From NCBI GenBank assembly GCA_013141505.1, contig JABFQX010000008.1:1-64000 (forward strand): 64,000 bases of DNA. Reading direction: 5' to 3'. How positions within the stretch are numbered: the stretch's first letter is position 1; each line of letters opens with the position of its first letter. The stretch is from Methyloglobulus sp. (GTDB taxonomy: Bacteria > Pseudomonadota > Gammaproteobacteria > Methylococcales > Methylomonadaceae). The position numbers and the translations under genes were made by a program. The notes beneath the pieces are model-generated. The model did not search any database. It had not been told where the DNA came from and saw nothing but the letters and a program-made list of their open reading frames with translations. Shown here one piece after another: positions 37,249-49,159 of the stretch.

Positions 37249-40200
37249 ATGAGTCAAAGTAATCTGCCGTCCAGACAAGGTTTATATGATCCACGCAACG
37301 AACATGATGCGTGTGGTGTCGGTTTTATCGTCCATATCAAAGGTCAAAAAAATCATGCGATTGTCCGTCAAGGATTAGATTTACTTGAAAACTTAACCCA
37401 TCGTGGCGCGGTTGGCGCAGATCCCTGTGCAGGCGACGGCGCCGGTATCCTGTTACAAATCCCCGATGCTTTTTTTCAAGAAGAGTGCGGCAAACTCGGT
37501 GTCAAACTGCCAGTAGCCGGAGAATATGCAGTCGGCATGGTATTTCTTCCTCGTAATGAAGCGGCTCGCGCTACTTGCGAAACCTTGTTGACCCAATTTA
37601 TTATTCAGGAAAAAGCCACCGTGCTAGGCTGGCGTGATGTACCTGTTGATAACCGGGAACTCGGTTATTCGGTCAAGCCTGTCGAACCTTTTATAAGGCA
37701 GATTTTTATTGGACGAGGCTTAGATTGTGTCGATCAAGATGCTTTCGAGCGTAAATTATTCGTCATCCGCAAACAGGTCGAGAATGCAGTTCGCAACCTA
37801 AAGCTGGATGGTGGTCACGCTTTTTATTTGCCGTCATTATCCTCACGGACAATAGTTTACAAAGGGATGTTGCTCGCCAATCAGGTAGGCGCTTTTTACC
37901 CTGAGTTGAATGATGGGCGCATTGTCAGTGCATTAGCGTTAGTGCATCAGCGTTTTTCCACCAACACCTTCCCGACTTGGGATTTGGCGCATCCGTTCCG
38001 AATGATCGCCCATAACGGCGAGATCAATACTGTAACCGGCAATGTCAATGGCATGGCGGCACGCCGCCATTCTATATCGTCAAAGGTGCTAGGTGATGAT
38101 ATTCACAAGCTCTGGCCTTTAATTGCTGAAGGCCAATCGGATTCGGCGAGTTTCGACAACGCTCTTGAGCTCTTAGTCGCTGGCGGTTATTCCATGGCTC
38201 ATGCCATGATGTTGCTGATTCCCGAAGCCTGGGCTGGCAACGACTTGATGAGCGAGCAACAACGTGCCTTCTACGAATACAATGCCGCGCTGATGGAGCC
38301 TTGGGATGGTCCAGCCGCCGTTGCCTTCACTGATGGTCGGCAAATCGGCGCAACTTTAGACCGTAACGGCTTGAGACCTGCCCGTTATCTGGTGACTGAT
38401 GATGATTTTGTTATCATGGCATCCGAGATGGGTGTGATTGAAGTTCCGCAACATAAAATCATCAAAAAATGGCGTTTACAACCCGGCAAAATGTTGTTGA
38501 TCGATACCGAGCAAGGCCGGATTATCGACGATGCCGAGATTAAGGCTCAATTAGCCCAGTCAAACCCTTATTCGGATTGGTTAAGCAAAACCCAGATACA
38601 TCTTGCCAAACTGCCTCCAGAAGTCGCCGCTATGGCACCTGATGCCCATACCTTGCTGGACAGGCAGCAAGCATTCGGTTACACCCAGGAAGACATCGAA
38701 TTCTTGATGAAACCAATGGCACTGACCGGACAAGAAGCTATCAGTTCAATGGGAATAGATGCAACATTGGCGGTGTTATCAGATCGCCCTCGTATGCTGT
38801 ACGATTATTTCAAGCAGGGTTTTGCCCAAGTCACCAACCCTGCTATTGATCCTATTCGTGAAGAATTAGTCATGTCCCTGGTTTCGTTCATCGGCCCACG
38901 CCCCAACTTACTGGGATTGGACGAAGGCGGGACACATATGCGTCTTGAAGTCGAACAACCGATTTTAACCAATGAGGATTTGGAAAAAATCCGCCGTATC
39001 GAAACCCGCACAGCTGGTGTATTTAAGACGAAAACTTTAAGCCTGAGCTATCCCACCGACATGGGCGCAAGCGGTATGGAAGGTGCGTTGGATAGGCTTT
39101 GTGCGGCGGCAAAACGCGCCGTTGAAGAGGGTAACAATATCCTCGCGCTTTCAGACCGTGATATGGATTCAACCCACGTGGCCATACCGGCGTTATTGGG
39201 CACATCCGCTGTCCATCACTTCCTGACGCGGGAAGGCTTACGCACCAAAGTTGGCTTGGTCATTGAAACAGGCGAAGCCAGGGAAGTACAGCATTTTGCT
39301 TTACTCGCCGGTTTCGGTGCCGAAGCAATCAACCCTTACCTGGCTTTTGATACGCTTTCCAATCTGTGCGAAAAAATGCCTGGCCTGACCGAATACGAAG
39401 CGCATAAACGCTACGTAAAAGCCACCTCCAAAGGCTTGCTTAAAGTTATGTCCAAAATGGGTATTTCGACGTATCAATCTTATTGTGGCGCACAAATATT
39501 TAATGCAATTGGCCTATCAGAGCCCTTTTTGGAAAAATATTTTACGGGTACGACCAGCACCACTGAAGGCGCTGGTCTCGCAGAAATAAGTGAAGAAACC
39601 GTACACCGTCATCGGCTTGCGTTTGGCAATTCGCCTTTACTGAAAGATGCCCTGGATGTGGGCGGAGAATACGCTTACCGAATTCGTGGTGAAGCCCATG
39701 CCTGGACACCGGCATCGATCAGCAAGCTACAACATGCAACGCGCAGCAACAGCCGCGAGTTGTTTGATGAATTCTGTAGCCTAATCGACGAACAAAACGA
39801 AACACTACTGACCTTGCGCGGATTGATGTCGTTCAATGACGATGCCGATCCAATTCCACTAGATGAAGTTGAACCCGCAGCTGCAATCGTCAAACGCTTT
39901 GCGACCGGAGCCATGTCATTTGGTTCGATTTCCTACGAAGCGCATACCAACTTGGCGATTGCCATGAACCGTATCGGCGGCAAGTCGAATACCGGTGAAG
40001 GCGGCGAACTGTCAGAACGCTTCAAGCCTTTAGCAAATGGCGATTCTATGCGTTCAGCCATCAAGCAGGTTGCGTCTGGTCGTTTTGGTGTGACCACCGA
40101 GTATTTGGTTAATGCTGACGACATTCAAATAAAGATCAGCCAGGGTGCAAAACCCGGTGAAGGGGGGCAATTACCCGGGCACAAAGTGGACGCTGTTATC

Positions 40201-41868
40201 GCTAAAGTGCGTCATTCCACGCAAGGCGTTGGCTTAATATCCCCTCCCCCGCACCACGATATTTATTCAATCGAGGATCTGGCACAGCTAATCCACGATT
40301 TAAAAAATGTTAACCCTAAAGCCAGAATTAGCGTCAAGCTGGTGTCTGAAGTGGGTGTTGGCACAGTGGCGGCAGGCGTGTCCAAAGCCCATGCCGACCA
40401 TGTCACTATCGCAGGTTATGATGGCGGTACCGGCGCAAGCCCAATGACCTCCATCAAACACGCTGGCTTGCCTTGGGAAATTGGCCTTGCTGAAACCCAT
40501 CAAACCCTGGTGCTTAATCGTCTTCGTGGACGTATCGCCGTGCAAGTTGACGGTGGCTTACGGACAGGGCGTGACGTCATCATTGGCGCTTTATTAGGTG
40601 CCGATGAGTTCGGTTTTGCGACCGCACCGTTGATCGTTTCCGGCTGTATCATGATGCGTAAATGCCATCTCAACACTTGCCCAGTCGGGGTTGCTACACA
40701 AGATCCTGAACTCAGGAAACGCTTTACCGGACAACCCGAGCATGTGGTCAATTATTTCTTTCTGGTTGCTGAAGATGTTCGCCGCTGGATGGCTAAATTG
40801 GGTTTCCGCACCATCAATGAAATGATTGGTCGTTCCGATAAGCTGAATATGCAACCCGCATTGGCTCATTGGAAATCTCAGGGGCTGGATTTTAGCCGGA
40901 TTTTTTACAAACCAACCGTAGCTGAAAATACCGCTGTTTATCAATGTGAAACTCAAGATCATGGCTTGGAAAACGCCTTGGATCATGAGTTGATAAAACA
41001 GGCACAACCCGCTTTGGAAAACGGAAAACCCGTACAAATCAGTATTCCTATTCGTAACGTCAACCGCACATTTGGTGCAATGTTGTCAGGTGAAGTCGCC
41101 AAACGTTATGGACATAAAGGTTTACCTGATGACACTATCGCTATTCACGTCAAAGGCACTGCCGGACAAAGTTTCGGCGCATTTTTAGCCCAAGGCATCA
41201 GTATCGAGCTGGAAGGTGATGGCAATGATTACGTCGGTAAAGGCATGAGCGGCGGTCGTATCGCCATCTTGCCGCCTAAAGAATGCAAGATTAATCCGGC
41301 TGAAAATATCATTGTCGGCAATACCGTTTTATATGGCGCAATCAGTGGTGAATGTTATTTTAATGGCATCGCTGGAGAACGCTTTGCCGTACGCAATTCT
41401 GGCGCAATCGCCGTTGTTGAAGGCTTAGGCGACCATGGCTGCGAATATATGACCGGTGGCGTAGTAGTTGTGCTGGGACAAACCGGGCGCAATTTTGCTG
41501 CAGGTATGTCCGGTGGTGTGGCTTATGTATTGGATGAAAACGGCGATTTCGAAAAACGCTGCAATTTGGCAATGGTTGAACTCGAACCCATTCCTGCAGA
41601 AGATGAAACACTGGAAGCCATTGCCCATCAAGGCGGCGATATGGAAACGCATGGGCGCGTTCATATCATGTCCGATATGACTCGCAATGACGCGCAACGG
41701 CTAAAACGTTTGATACAAAACCATAAGCATTATACAGGCAGCCAGCGTGCTCAACATATTCTGGAAAACTGGGATAAGTATTTGCCTCGTTTTGTCAAAG
41801 TCATGCCAGTGGATTACCGGGAAGCGCTCAAACAAATCCAGTCATTACAAACAGCCGTAAACGCATAA
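37249..41868 (+). CDS. gltB: Glutamate synthase (NADPH) large subunit
   Basis: Makes two glutamates from glutamine and 2-oxoglutarate. From ATG 37249 (AGAGG upstream; an in-frame GTG at 37243 is less likely) a short propeptide precedes the N-terminal nucleophile Cys22 in HDACGVGF of the class II amidotransferase domain. Then come the central domain, the FMN/2-oxoglutarate domain ([13 protein letters not shown]), the 3Fe-4S cluster motif [15 protein letters not shown], and the C-terminal GXGXG beta-helix ([14 protein letters not shown] region). 1539 residues. gltD follows 25 bp later. Confidence 0.97.
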   Translation: MSQSNLPSRQGLYDPRNEHDACGVGFIVHIKGQKNHAIVRQGLDLLENLTHRGAVGADPCAGDGAGILLQIPDAFFQEECGKLGVKLPVAGEYAVGMVFLPRNEAARATCETLLTQFIIQEKATVLGWRDVPVDNRELGYSVKPVEPFIRQIFIGRGLDCVDQDAFERKLFVIRKQVENAVRNLKLDGGHAFYLPSLSSRTIVYKGMLLANQVGAFYPELNDGRIVSALALVHQRFSTNTFPTWDLAHPFRMIAHNGEINTVTGNVNGMAARRHSISSKVLGDDIHKLWPLIAEGQSDSASFDNALELLVAGGYSMAHAMMLLIPEAWAGNDLMSEQQRAFYEYNAALMEPWDGPAAVAFTDGRQIGATLDRNGLRPARYLVTDDDFVIMASEMGVIEVPQHKIIKKWRLQPGKMLLIDTEQGRIIDDAEIKAQLAQSNPYSDWLSKTQIHLAKLPPEVAAMAPDAHTLLDRQQAFGYTQEDIEFLMKPMALTGQEAISSMGIDATLAVLSDRPRMLYDYFKQGFAQVTNPAIDPIREELVMSLVSFIGPRPNLLGLDEGGTHMRLEVEQPILTNEDLEKIRRIETRTAGVFKTKTLSLSYPTDMGASGMEGALDRLCAAAKRAVEEGNNILALSDRDMDSTHVAIPALLGTSAVHHFLTREGLRTKVGLVIETGEAREVQHFALLAGFGAEAINPYLAFDTLSNLCEKMPGLTEYEAHKRYVKATSKGLLKVMSKMGISTYQSYCGAQIFNAIGLSEPFLEKYFTGTTSTTEGAGLAEISEETVHRHRLAFGNSPLLKDALDVGGEYAYRIRGEAHAWTPASISKLQHATRSNSRELFDEFCSLIDEQNETLLTLRGLMSFNDDADPIPLDEVEPAAAIVKRFATGAMSFGSISYEAHTNLAIAMNRIGGKSNTGEGGELSERFKPLANGDSMRSAIKQVASGRFGVTTEYLVNADDIQIKISQGAKPGEGGQLPGHKVDAVIAKVRHSTQGVGLISPPPHHDIYSIEDLAQLIHDLKNVNPKARISVKLVSEVGVGTVAAGVSKAHADHVTIAGYDGGTGASPMTSIKHAGLPWEIGLAETHQTLVLNRLRGRIAVQVDGGLRTGRDVIIGALLGADEFGFATAPLIVSGCIMMRKCHLNTCPVGVATQDPELRKRFTGQPEHVVNYFFLVAEDVRRWMAKLGFRTINEMIGRSDKLNMQPALAHWKSQGLDFSRIFYKPTVAENTAVYQCETQDHGLENALDHELIKQAQPALENGKPVQISIPIRNVNRTFGAMLSGEVAKRYGHKGLPDDTIAIHVKGTAGQSFGAFLAQGISIELEGDGNDYVGKGMSGGRIAILPPKECKINPAENIIVGNTVLYGAISGECYFNGIAGERFAVRNSGAIAVVEGLGDHGCEYMTGGVVVVLGQTGRNFAAGMSGGVAYVLDENGDFEKRCNLAMVELEPIPAEDETLEAIAHQGGDMETHGRVHIMSDMTRNDAQRLKRLIQNHKHYTGSQRAQHILENWDKYLPRFVKVMPVDYREALKQIQSLQTAVNA

Positions 41869-41893
41869 AATTTTAAGTAGAAGGTAATTAAAG

Positions 41894-43336
41894 ATGGGTA
41901 AACCAACCGGGTTTATGGAAATTCCACGCGCTGAAAGACGCTATAAACCAGCGACTGAGCGCATTCAGCATTATCGGGAATTTACTCTCGTTCCCAGTGA
42001 TGCGGAATTGTCCCAACAAGGCGCACGCTGCATGGATTGCGGCATCCCTTATTGCCACAATGGTTGCCCAGTCAATAATATCATCCCGGATTGGAATGAA
42101 ATGGTGCATCGGGGCGATTGGCAACATGCTCTGGCTATATTGCATAGTACCAATAATTTCCCTGAATTTACTGGCCGGATTTGCCCCGCGCCTTGCGAAG
42201 CCGCCTGTACGCTTAATCTGACTGACCAACCCGTCACCATCAAGTCTATTGAATGTGCTATTATCGACAAAGGTTGGGAGATGGGGTGGGTTAAACCCCA
42301 AATTCCTCTGCACAAAACAGGTAAAAAAGTTGCGGTAATTGGTTCAGGACCTTCTGGAATGGCCTGCGCCCAACAGCTTGCTCGTGCAGGCCATGATGTC
42401 GTCGTCTATGAAAAAAGCGACCGTATAGGTGGTTTGTTACGTTACGGCATCCCCGATTTCAAGATGGAAAAGCACCTTATCGATAAACGTATTGCCCAAA
42501 TGCAAGCTGAAGGTGTTAAATTCAGGCCAAACAGCCATATTGGCGCTAACATATCGGTAAAAGCACTGCTCTCTGACTTCGACGCAGTCATATTGGCAGT
42601 AGGCTCCGAAAAACCTCGCGATTTGGAAGTGTCAGGACGCAATGAACTGGGTGGCATTCATTACGCTATGGATTTTCTCCGTCAACAAAACAAGCGTAAT
42701 GCTGGCGATGTTATTGCTGAAGACATAGCTATCAGCGCGAAAGGCAAACATGTTGTCGTTATTGGCGGTGGCGATACCGGCTCTGACTGTATTGGCACCT
42801 CCATACGCCAAGGCGCAACATCCGTCACACAGATAGAAATCCTCCCTAAGCCGCCCGAAAAGGAAAATAAAATGATGACATGGCCGCTATGGCCTAACAA
42901 ATTTCGCACGTCATCCTCGCAAGAAGAAGGTTGTGACCGTCATTGGAGCGTCAATACGACCAGTGTAACGGGCAAAGATGGAAAAATCACCCACCTCAAT
43001 GCTGTTCAGGTTGAATGGCGACAAGAAAGCGGGCAATGGAAAATGGGCGAAAAAGCAGGCAGTGCGTTTACTTTGCAAGCCGATCTTGTGCTGTTAGCAA
43101 TGGGTTTTGTTCACCCTGTGCATGATGGTTTATTGCAAGAATTGGGCGTAGAACGCGACCCTCGCGGCAACATTAAAGCAAATGAAAAACAATACCAAAC
43201 CTCAATAGATAAAGTCTTCGCTGCTGGCGACGGACGGCGCGGACAATCTCTTGTCGTATGGGCAATTCGTGAAGGCCGGCAAGCCGCACGTGCCGTGGAT
43301 GAATATTTGATGGGTTCTTCTGAATTGCCTAGGTAG
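41894..43336 (+). CDS. gltD: Glutamate synthase small subunit
   Basis: Transfers electrons from NADPH through FAD and iron-sulfur clusters to GltB. Cysteines for two 4Fe-4S clusters lie near the N-terminus ([17 protein letters not shown] and [14 protein letters not shown]). The FAD site is [20 protein letters not shown] (about 147) and the NADPH site [33 protein letters not shown] closes the domain. 480 residues. Second gene of the gltBD operon; a strong hairpin follows. Confidence 0.96.
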   Translation: MGKPTGFMEIPRAERRYKPATERIQHYREFTLVPSDAELSQQGARCMDCGIPYCHNGCPVNNIIPDWNEMVHRGDWQHALAILHSTNNFPEFTGRICPAPCEAACTLNLTDQPVTIKSIECAIIDKGWEMGWVKPQIPLHKTGKKVAVIGSGPSGMACAQQLARAGHDVVVYEKSDRIGGLLRYGIPDFKMEKHLIDKRIAQMQAEGVKFRPNSHIGANISVKALLSDFDAVILAVGSEKPRDLEVSGRNELGGIHYAMDFLRQQNKRNAGDVIAEDIAISAKGKHVVVIGGGDTGSDCIGTSIRQGATSVTQIEILPKPPEKENKMMTWPLWPNKFRTSSSQEEGCDRHWSVNTTSVTGKDGKITHLNAVQVEWRQESGQWKMGEKAGSAFTLQADLVLLAMGFVHPVHDGLLQELGVERDPRGNIKANEKQYQTSIDKVFAAGDGRRGQSLVVWAIREGRQAARAVDEYLMGSSELPR

Positions 43337-43355
43337 GAGCTTGCTTTATTATTGC

Positions 43356-43391
43356 TTGTAAAGTTACAAAGTGATTTTTGTAACTTTACAA
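43356..43391. terminator. Perfect 15-bp hairpin between gltD and the EAL gene
   Basis: TTGTAAAGTTACAAA (43356-43370) pairs perfectly with TTTGTAACTTTACAA (43377-43391) around GTGATT. It starts 20 bp after the gltD stop and covers the stop of the convergent EAL gene (43386-43388). Because the stem ends in AA/TT runs it can work as a terminator in both directions. Confidence 0.7.
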
Positions 43392-45050
43392 TTGAATATT
43401 ACGATTGGCGATTTTCCAATCCGCTTCCTGAACCCATTGATTAAAGTCCTGCACCGATATAGGTTTGCTTAGAAAATAGCCTTGGGCAATATCGCACCCG
43501 TATTCGGTTAACCTGTCCATTATTGCTTTGCTTTCCACACCTTCAGCCGTTACTTTAAGTCCAAGATTATGCGCTAAATTGATGGTTGCTTTGACAATTG
43601 CGGCATCATTTTCATTTGCAATAATATCCATCACAAAGGATTTGTCTATCTTAAGTTCCGTCAATGGGAGCTTTTTAAGATAAGCCAATGAAGAATAGCC
43701 AGTACCAAAATCATCCATGGAAAAATGATAGCCCATATCATTAAGTCGTTTGATAATCACCAAGGCACTTTCGGGTTCCGTCATTACCGACCCTTCTGTA
43801 ATCTCAAGCATAATCCAAGCCGGCTGTATACCCGCTGCAACTGCAATACCGGAAATTAAGTCAGGTAGTTCAGGGTCATGGAGATCCCGAGCAGATAAAT
43901 TGACTGATATTTTTAGCTGTAATCCCTGTTTATACCACAAAGCACAATCACGGAAAGCACGGTGCAGCACCCATTGAGTCAATTGTTTTATCATTCTATT
44001 GCGTTCCGCCATAGGGATAAAGTCTTCGGGTGAAACAAAACCATGTATAGGATGATTCCAACGCAGTAATGCTTCTGCACCACAAATTTCGCCTGTCTGA
44101 ATGGACACTTGCGGTTGGTAAAACAATTCCAAGCCATCACGCCCAATCGCGTGGCGCAACTCTGACATCAACGTAAGTCGTAGAGGCGTGTGCTTGTCAA
44201 AAGACTGCTCATACAATGCATAACCTTTATTTGATTTCTGGGCGATGTGCAAGGCAACGCCCGCCCTCTGCACCAGAGTATCGACATCCTGTCCATGTTC
44301 TGGAAAATGTACGATACCAACATTAGGGTGGATGTTAACGTAAAGACGGTCAATCAGGAAAGGGGCTTCCATGGCTTTGAGAATCTGCTGGGCAAACTCT
44401 TCGTCCCAGCCGCTACTGTCCATTTCTGATAAGAGAATACCAAATACATTGCCGTCTATCTTGGCAACGCCATCTGTTTCAAGGCTTAAGCCTTGCAGAC
44501 GATTTGAAATTTGTTTAAGGATCAAGTCGCTGCTGTTTCTGCCTAAGGTATCGTAGATATCTTTAAAATTATCAATTTCGACCAGTAATATCGATAAACC
44601 CTGAGGTTGGTTTCCCAAACGAAGGGCAGAAATAATGGCTCTTTCAACCCGATCATAAAACAGCGCCCGATTAGGCAGATCAGTCAGCCGATCATGTGTA
44701 CTGACATAAGCCGTCTCTTTTTCCAGATTATCGGCTCTAATACGCAACTCCTGAGTTTGGTCAACAATCATGGCACCCGCTTGATATGCCATTATGGAAC
44801 TTGAATATTGTCCCCAAAAGCCAAAAACAAAGGGCCCTAAATTTAGCATCCAGAGCGCAGGATTATGCTTCTGCGCGACCCATAAACCTTCCAGTGAAAT
44901 TGTGTTGTCGCCGAGGTAGCATACCAAACAAGTGGCAACAATAATCGTCGCTATTGCAACGCCAACCCCTTGGTAGGCCGTTTTAGAGGCTTCGGTCTTC
45001 AGTAACCGGATATTGTCAGAAAATAAACTGTTTACAATTGCTAAGGCCAT
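43386..45050 (-). CDS. Membrane cyclic-di-GMP phosphodiesterase, EAL with degenerate GGDEF
   Basis: A 554-residue signalling protein. Two hydrophobic segments near the N-terminus (about 28-46 and 66-90) are followed by a short coiled linker. A GGDEF-type domain (about 115-285) has the catalytic motif replaced by IDGNVF, so it should not make c-di-GMP. The EAL domain (about 295-545) is intact: GAEALLRWNHP, the FSMDDFGTGYSSLAYL loop and LKIDKSFVMD. The likely activity is c-di-GMP hydrolysis, perhaps with GTP sensing by the GGDEF remnant. It lies 19 bp behind metZ. Confidence 0.88.
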   Translation of the reverse strand: MALAIVNSLFSDNIRLLKTEASKTAYQGVGVAIATIIVATCLVCYLGDNTISLEGLWVAQKHNPALWMLNLGPFVFGFWGQYSSSIMAYQAGAMIVDQTQELRIRADNLEKETAYVSTHDRLTDLPNRALFYDRVERAIISALRLGNQPQGLSILLVEIDNFKDIYDTLGRNSSDLILKQISNRLQGLSLETDGVAKIDGNVFGILLSEMDSSGWDEEFAQQILKAMEAPFLIDRLYVNIHPNVGIVHFPEHGQDVDTLVQRAGVALHIAQKSNKGYALYEQSFDKHTPLRLTLMSELRHAIGRDGLELFYQPQVSIQTGEICGAEALLRWNHPIHGFVSPEDFIPMAERNRMIKQLTQWVLHRAFRDCALWYKQGLQLKISVNLSARDLHDPELPDLISGIAVAAGIQPAWIMLEITEGSVMTEPESALVIIKRLNDMGYHFSMDDFGTGYSSLAYLKKLPLTELKIDKSFVMDIIANENDAAIVKATINLAHNLGLKVTAEGVESKAIMDRLTEYGCDIAQGYFLSKPISVQDFNQWVQEADWKIANRNIQL

Positions 45051-45069
45051 AAAGCCCTCTGTTTACTTA

Positions 45070-46251
45070 TCAAAAAGTTCTCGCCAGATCATTTTTTATA
45101 TCTTCTATGTTTTCCAAACCGACTGAAACTCTCACTAAACCGTCGGTTATACCTGCCAGCTTTCGGACTTCCGGGGTTAAACGACCATGTGTCGTTGTCG
45201 CCGGATGTGTAATGGTCGTTTTAACATCGCCCAGATTTGCGGTAATTGAAATCATTTCGGTAGCATCAATCAACTTCCAAGCTTGTTCCTTACCACCTCT
45301 CAGCTCAAAACTGACTATCCCGCCAAAATGGCTTTGTTGACGTTTAGCTAGCTCATGTTGGGCATGGGAAGGCAGTCCTGGGTAGTGTACTTTACTAACG
45401 CTTGGAAACTGTGTCAGCCATTTTGCCAAGGCAAATGCGTTATCGCAATGTGCTTTCATCCTCACCGCCAATGTTTCCAGACCCGATAAGAATACCCAGG
45501 CATTAAATGGACTCATGGTTGCACCACCTGTGCGTAAGAATGGGTAAATGGCTTTCTCAATAATTTCATTACTCGCAATTATCGCCCCTCCCACACAACG
45601 GCCTTGCCCATCTATATATTTGGTTGCCGAATGGATAACTATATCAGCACCTAATTCGAACGGTTTTTGCAGGACAGGCGTACAAAAACAATTGTCCACA
45701 ATCAATAAGCAACTATTCCTGTGTGCAATAGTAGCTAATAATTCAATATCTGCAATCTCAGTGAGTGGATTAGAAGGGGTTTCCAAAAATAAAAACCGGG
45801 TGTTTGGCTTTATTGCCGACTCCCACGCCTTAGTATCAATTAAATCGACGAAATCGGTTTCAACACCAAATTTACCGAAATAATTCTGAAAAAGTAATAC
45901 GGTATTACCAAAAACGCCGCGTGAGCACACCACATGATCGCCGGATTTTAGCAAACCCATGCCGACTGCCATAATCGCCGCCATTCCCGAAGCAAATGCC
46001 AGGCAGCGTTCGCCACCTTCCATATAAGCCAAGCGTTCTTGAAAAGCATTTACGGTAGGATTGGTAAAACGGGAATAAATATTTCCAGGTTTTTGCCCGG
46101 TGAAACGAAGCGCCGCTTCTTCTGCGTTTTTGAATACGTAACTTGAGGTCGCAAAAATCGGCAAACTATGTTCGTCTTCATGGGTACGATGCTGACCGCT
46201 TCTGATCGCTTGGGTTTCAAGCCCGTAATTCTTCCAGTTTTTATCTTTCAT
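45070..46251 (-). CDS. metZ: O-succinylhomoserine sulfhydrylase
   Basis: PLP enzyme that makes homocysteine directly from O-succinylhomoserine and sulfide. Cys/Met metabolism family: the schiff-base lysine is in HSATKYIDGQG (about residue 211). The N-terminus LETQAIRSGQHRTHEDEHS and the RFTGQKPGNIYSRFTNPTV stretch are typical of MetZ, in contrast to MetB/MetC. 393 residues. It follows purF by 42 bp, the same neighbour pair as in Pseudomonas. Confidence 0.92.
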   Translation of the reverse strand: MKDKNWKNYGLETQAIRSGQHRTHEDEHSLPIFATSSYVFKNAEEAALRFTGQKPGNIYSRFTNPTVNAFQERLAYMEGGERCLAFASGMAAIMAVGMGLLKSGDHVVCSRGVFGNTVLLFQNYFGKFGVETDFVDLIDTKAWESAIKPNTRFLFLETPSNPLTEIADIELLATIAHRNSCLLIVDNCFCTPVLQKPFELGADIVIHSATKYIDGQGRCVGGAIIASNEIIEKAIYPFLRTGGATMSPFNAWVFLSGLETLAVRMKAHCDNAFALAKWLTQFPSVSKVHYPGLPSHAQHELAKRQQSHFGGIVSFELRGGKEQAWKLIDATEMISITANLGDVKTTITHPATTTHGRLTPEVRKLAGITDGLVRVSVGLENIEDIKNDLARTF

Positions 46252-46293
46252 TATTGCGGTAAATTCAATGCTATCTGCCAGGGTTTACCCTGC

Positions 46294-47790
46294 TTATGTT
46301 TCAGAAACAAGATGTGCGCTATTTCGTTGTATTTGCGCGGCATCATTCCGATGAGACTCGGTATATGCAAGGTAATCATCGTCAACATCACCCGTAATAT
46401 AAATTTTGCTGAAGCAGGACGTATCAAAATGTTTGATAGTGGAATAACCGCCACGAACGGCATCGATCAAATCTTCCAAATCCTGATAGATCATCTTGTC
46501 GGCACCAATGGCGGCACAGACTTCGGCTTCGGTACGGTTGTGGGCGATTAACTCGCTGGCGGCAGGCATGTCGATACCATACACATTGGGATAACGAACA
46601 GGCGGTGCAGCAGACGCAAAATATACTTTTTTGGCACCGGCATCCCGCGCCATCTGGATAATCTGCGCTGATGTGGTACCTCTCACCACCGAATCATCCA
46701 CGAGCAACACATTTTTGCCCTCAAATTCAAGACCGATAGCATTCAATTTTTGTTTGACCGATTTTTCGCGCATTTTCTGACCCGGCATAATAAATGTACG
46801 GCCAATGTAGCGATTTTTTATAAACCCTTCCCGGAATTTAACGCCCAACAAATAGGCCATTTGCAAAGCCGCCGTCCTGCTAGTATCGGGTATAGGAACA
46901 ACCACATCAATATCATTATCCGGCCATTCCCGGAGGATTTTTTCAGCCAGTTTTTCACCCATGCGTAAACGGGCTTTGTAAACAGAGATATTATCAATGA
47001 TAGAATCGGGACGGGCAAAATAGACATATTCAAAAATGCACGGGCAATGGTCAATCTGTTTTGCACACTGTTGGGTGTGAAGCTTACCTGATTCTTCAAT
47101 AAATACCGCTTCTCCAGGTTGAATATCACGAATTAGGTCAAAGCCTAGTACATCCAGGGCAACGCTTTCGGATGCGATCATGAAATCCGATCCGTTCTCG
47201 GTCTTTCTTTCGCCATACACTACAGGCCTGATACCGTGAGGATCCCTGAATCCCAGAATACCAAAACCGGCAATCATCATGACAACCGCGTAAGCACCAC
47301 GACACCGCCGGTGTACGCCGGAAACCGCCTGAAACACATCATCGACGGTTAATTTCAGCTTGCCCAATGTTTGCAGCTCATGGGCGAAAACATTCAGCAA
47401 TACTTCCGAATCAGAATCGGTATTAATATGCCGTTGGTCTTCAACAAACAAGGCTTTTTTGAGTTCTTCCGTATTGGTTAAGTTGCCATTATGCGCCAGC
47501 GTCAAACCGAATGGCGAGTTGACATAAAACGGTTGCGCTTCTGTTGAACTGGCGCAACCAGCCGTCGGATAACGGACATGGGCAATACCCATATTGCCTT
47601 TGAGCTTTAACATCTGGGCATCATTGAAAACATCACGGGTCAGGCCATTTTCTTTACGCAAGTACAACCGTCCGTTTTCGCACGTCACTATGCCAGCAGC
47701 ATCCTGGCCTCTATGCTGTAAAACCGTAAGCGCATCGTAAAGCTCTTGGTTTACATACTGATTTGAAACAATACCGGCAATACCACACAT
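46294..47790 (-). CDS. purF: Amidophosphoribosyltransferase
   Basis: First committed step of purine synthesis: PRPP plus glutamine gives phosphoribosylamine. Cys2 of MCGIAGIV is the N-terminal nucleophile of the glutaminase domain. The PRPP-binding motif [17 protein letters not shown] (about 360) marks the synthetase domain. 498 residues, the E. coli type with no propeptide. The start lies 2 bp after the cvpA stop, so translation is coupled. Confidence 0.97.
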   Translation of the reverse strand: MCGIAGIVSNQYVNQELYDALTVLQHRGQDAAGIVTCENGRLYLRKENGLTRDVFNDAQMLKLKGNMGIAHVRYPTAGCASSTEAQPFYVNSPFGLTLAHNGNLTNTEELKKALFVEDQRHINTDSDSEVLLNVFAHELQTLGKLKLTVDDVFQAVSGVHRRCRGAYAVVMMIAGFGILGFRDPHGIRPVVYGERKTENGSDFMIASESVALDVLGFDLIRDIQPGEAVFIEESGKLHTQQCAKQIDHCPCIFEYVYFARPDSIIDNISVYKARLRMGEKLAEKILREWPDNDIDVVVPIPDTSRTAALQMAYLLGVKFREGFIKNRYIGRTFIMPGQKMREKSVKQKLNAIGLEFEGKNVLLVDDSVVRGTTSAQIIQMARDAGAKKVYFASAAPPVRYPNVYGIDMPAASELIAHNRTEAEVCAAIGADKMIYQDLEDLIDAVRGGYSTIKHFDTSCFSKIYITGDVDDDYLAYTESHRNDAAQIQRNSAHLVSET

Positions 47791-47792
47791 TG

Positions 47793-48311
47793 TTATTTAT
47801 CCGTTATATCCATCGCTGGATAATTTAATGAAATTGCTATTTTAGTTGAACTGTTTCTTTTCGCTAGCACGGCAAGCGTTTGAAATGGTGGCAAATACCT
47901 TGACTCATGCCACCATCGTTCTGTTGGTAATGGCGTTAAACCCGCAATTAAAACCAAAACAAACACGACAGCAAGTCCATGGGTAAATCCGAAAAGTCCA
48001 CCACCTAAGCGGTCGATAACATTCAGACCGGTCTTTTTGACTGCTTCACCTAGCAATAGTTTGATTATCCAACCGATAACCAAACAAATAATGATTAAAG
48101 CCACCAAAGAACCGGCAAGCCTTATTGACGGTGAACTGAAAAACTTTATTAAGAAAACAGAAAAATTGTGGCTAAAAAACCAGCCGACAATGATGCCAAT
48201 ACACCAAAATAGTAAGGTAAACATTTCCTGGCTAAAACCACGTATCATGCCGCCAATTGTGTACATGCTTAGCAAAGCAATAATGGCATTATCGACCCAA
48301 AGTACGCCCAT
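47793..48311 (-). CDS. cvpA: CvpA family membrane protein
   Basis: A 172-residue inner-membrane protein with four hydrophobic segments. It begins [22 protein letters not shown], the conserved CvpA opening, and includes [16 protein letters not shown]. In E. coli CvpA is needed for colicin V production and helps envelope stress tolerance; its mechanism is not settled. It sits directly before purF, as usual. Confidence 0.9.
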   Translation of the reverse strand: MGVLWVDNAIIALLSMYTIGGMIRGFSQEMFTLLFWCIGIIVGWFFSHNFSVFLIKFFSSPSIRLAGSLVALIIICLVIGWIIKLLLGEAVKKTGLNVIDRLGGGLFGFTHGLAVVFVLVLIAGLTPLPTERWWHESRYLPPFQTLAVLAKRNSSTKIAISLNYPAMDITDK

Positions 48312-48346
48312 TTTTATGCCATAACTCGTTTTTAACGAAATTTTAC

Positions 48347-49153
48347 CTATTCAGATTGCAAATAACTTTGGATTTTTTGCTTATCTAAAACAGCTTTCAT
48401 GTCGGCTGCCTTTTTCTTGTCGAGTGCAGGCCCCACTTTTACCCGGAACAAATCACCTTTAGTTACGATGGTTGCCGGTAAACCTTGTTTACGAAGTTTG
48501 TCCACTAATGTTTGGGCATTCTCTTTCTTGTTAAAACTGCCTGCTTGTATTGACCAACGAACTAACTTGGCTTGGGTTTTGTTGCCATCCTGAGGTTTAA
48601 CTGCTTTTTTAGGCTTATCAGCAACATCTACCGATTTATTTTTTTGTTTTTCAGCGACTTGCGATTTAGATTCTACTTCTTTTACAATCGTATTCTGCTC
48701 TAATTGCTGTGCGGAGTCGGTTGCTTTAACAGCAGGTTTGGAATTGATGTTTGGCTGATCCGCTTCTTCAACCACACCAGTGTCCAACGACGGCGCTTGA
48801 TTTTGAGCCGGTGGGGTCGCTGTCGAATCAGCAACTGGCTCACCTTCGCCAATATCGGAACCGGTATCACCCGCAGTTAGTGGCTGTCCATCACCTGGCG
48901 CATTGGGATGGCCCACGTCTTCTTCGGAAACAGAAAGATCCGAATCAGGCTTGCTTAAAACCTGAGTTTTGTCGGCAGGAAGGCTGTCTGCTGTTGCCGA
49001 TGCTGAATCAGCAGGTGCTTCAGGAATGGTTAATTCAGTCACTGTTTTACCGCTGGTATCAACAGGGTCATCAAACAACATGGGGATAAAAATAGCCGCC
49101 AATGCCGTCACAACCACCGCACCAATCAAGCGTTGTTTTAATTCATGATCCAT
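48347..49153 (-). CDS. SPOR-domain cell-division protein, DedD-like
   Basis: A 268-residue bitopic protein. One transmembrane helix (about 8-26, LIGAVVVTALAAIFIPMLF) is followed by a long Pro/Ser/Asp-rich periplasmic linker. A C-terminal SPOR domain (about 190-266, WSIQAGSFNKKENAQTLVDK to FRVKVGP) binds denuded septal peptidoglycan. The position between folC and cvpA matches dedD in other Gammaproteobacteria. Confidence 0.9.
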   Translation of the reverse strand: MDHELKQRLIGAVVVTALAAIFIPMLFDDPVDTSGKTVTELTIPEAPADSASATADSLPADKTQVLSKPDSDLSVSEEDVGHPNAPGDGQPLTAGDTGSDIGEGEPVADSTATPPAQNQAPSLDTGVVEEADQPNINSKPAVKATDSAQQLEQNTIVKEVESKSQVAEKQKNKSVDVADKPKKAVKPQDGNKTQAKLVRWSIQAGSFNKKENAQTLVDKLRKQGLPATIVTKGDLFRVKVGPALDKKKAADMKAVLDKQKIQSYLQSE

Positions 49154-49159
49154 TAATAT

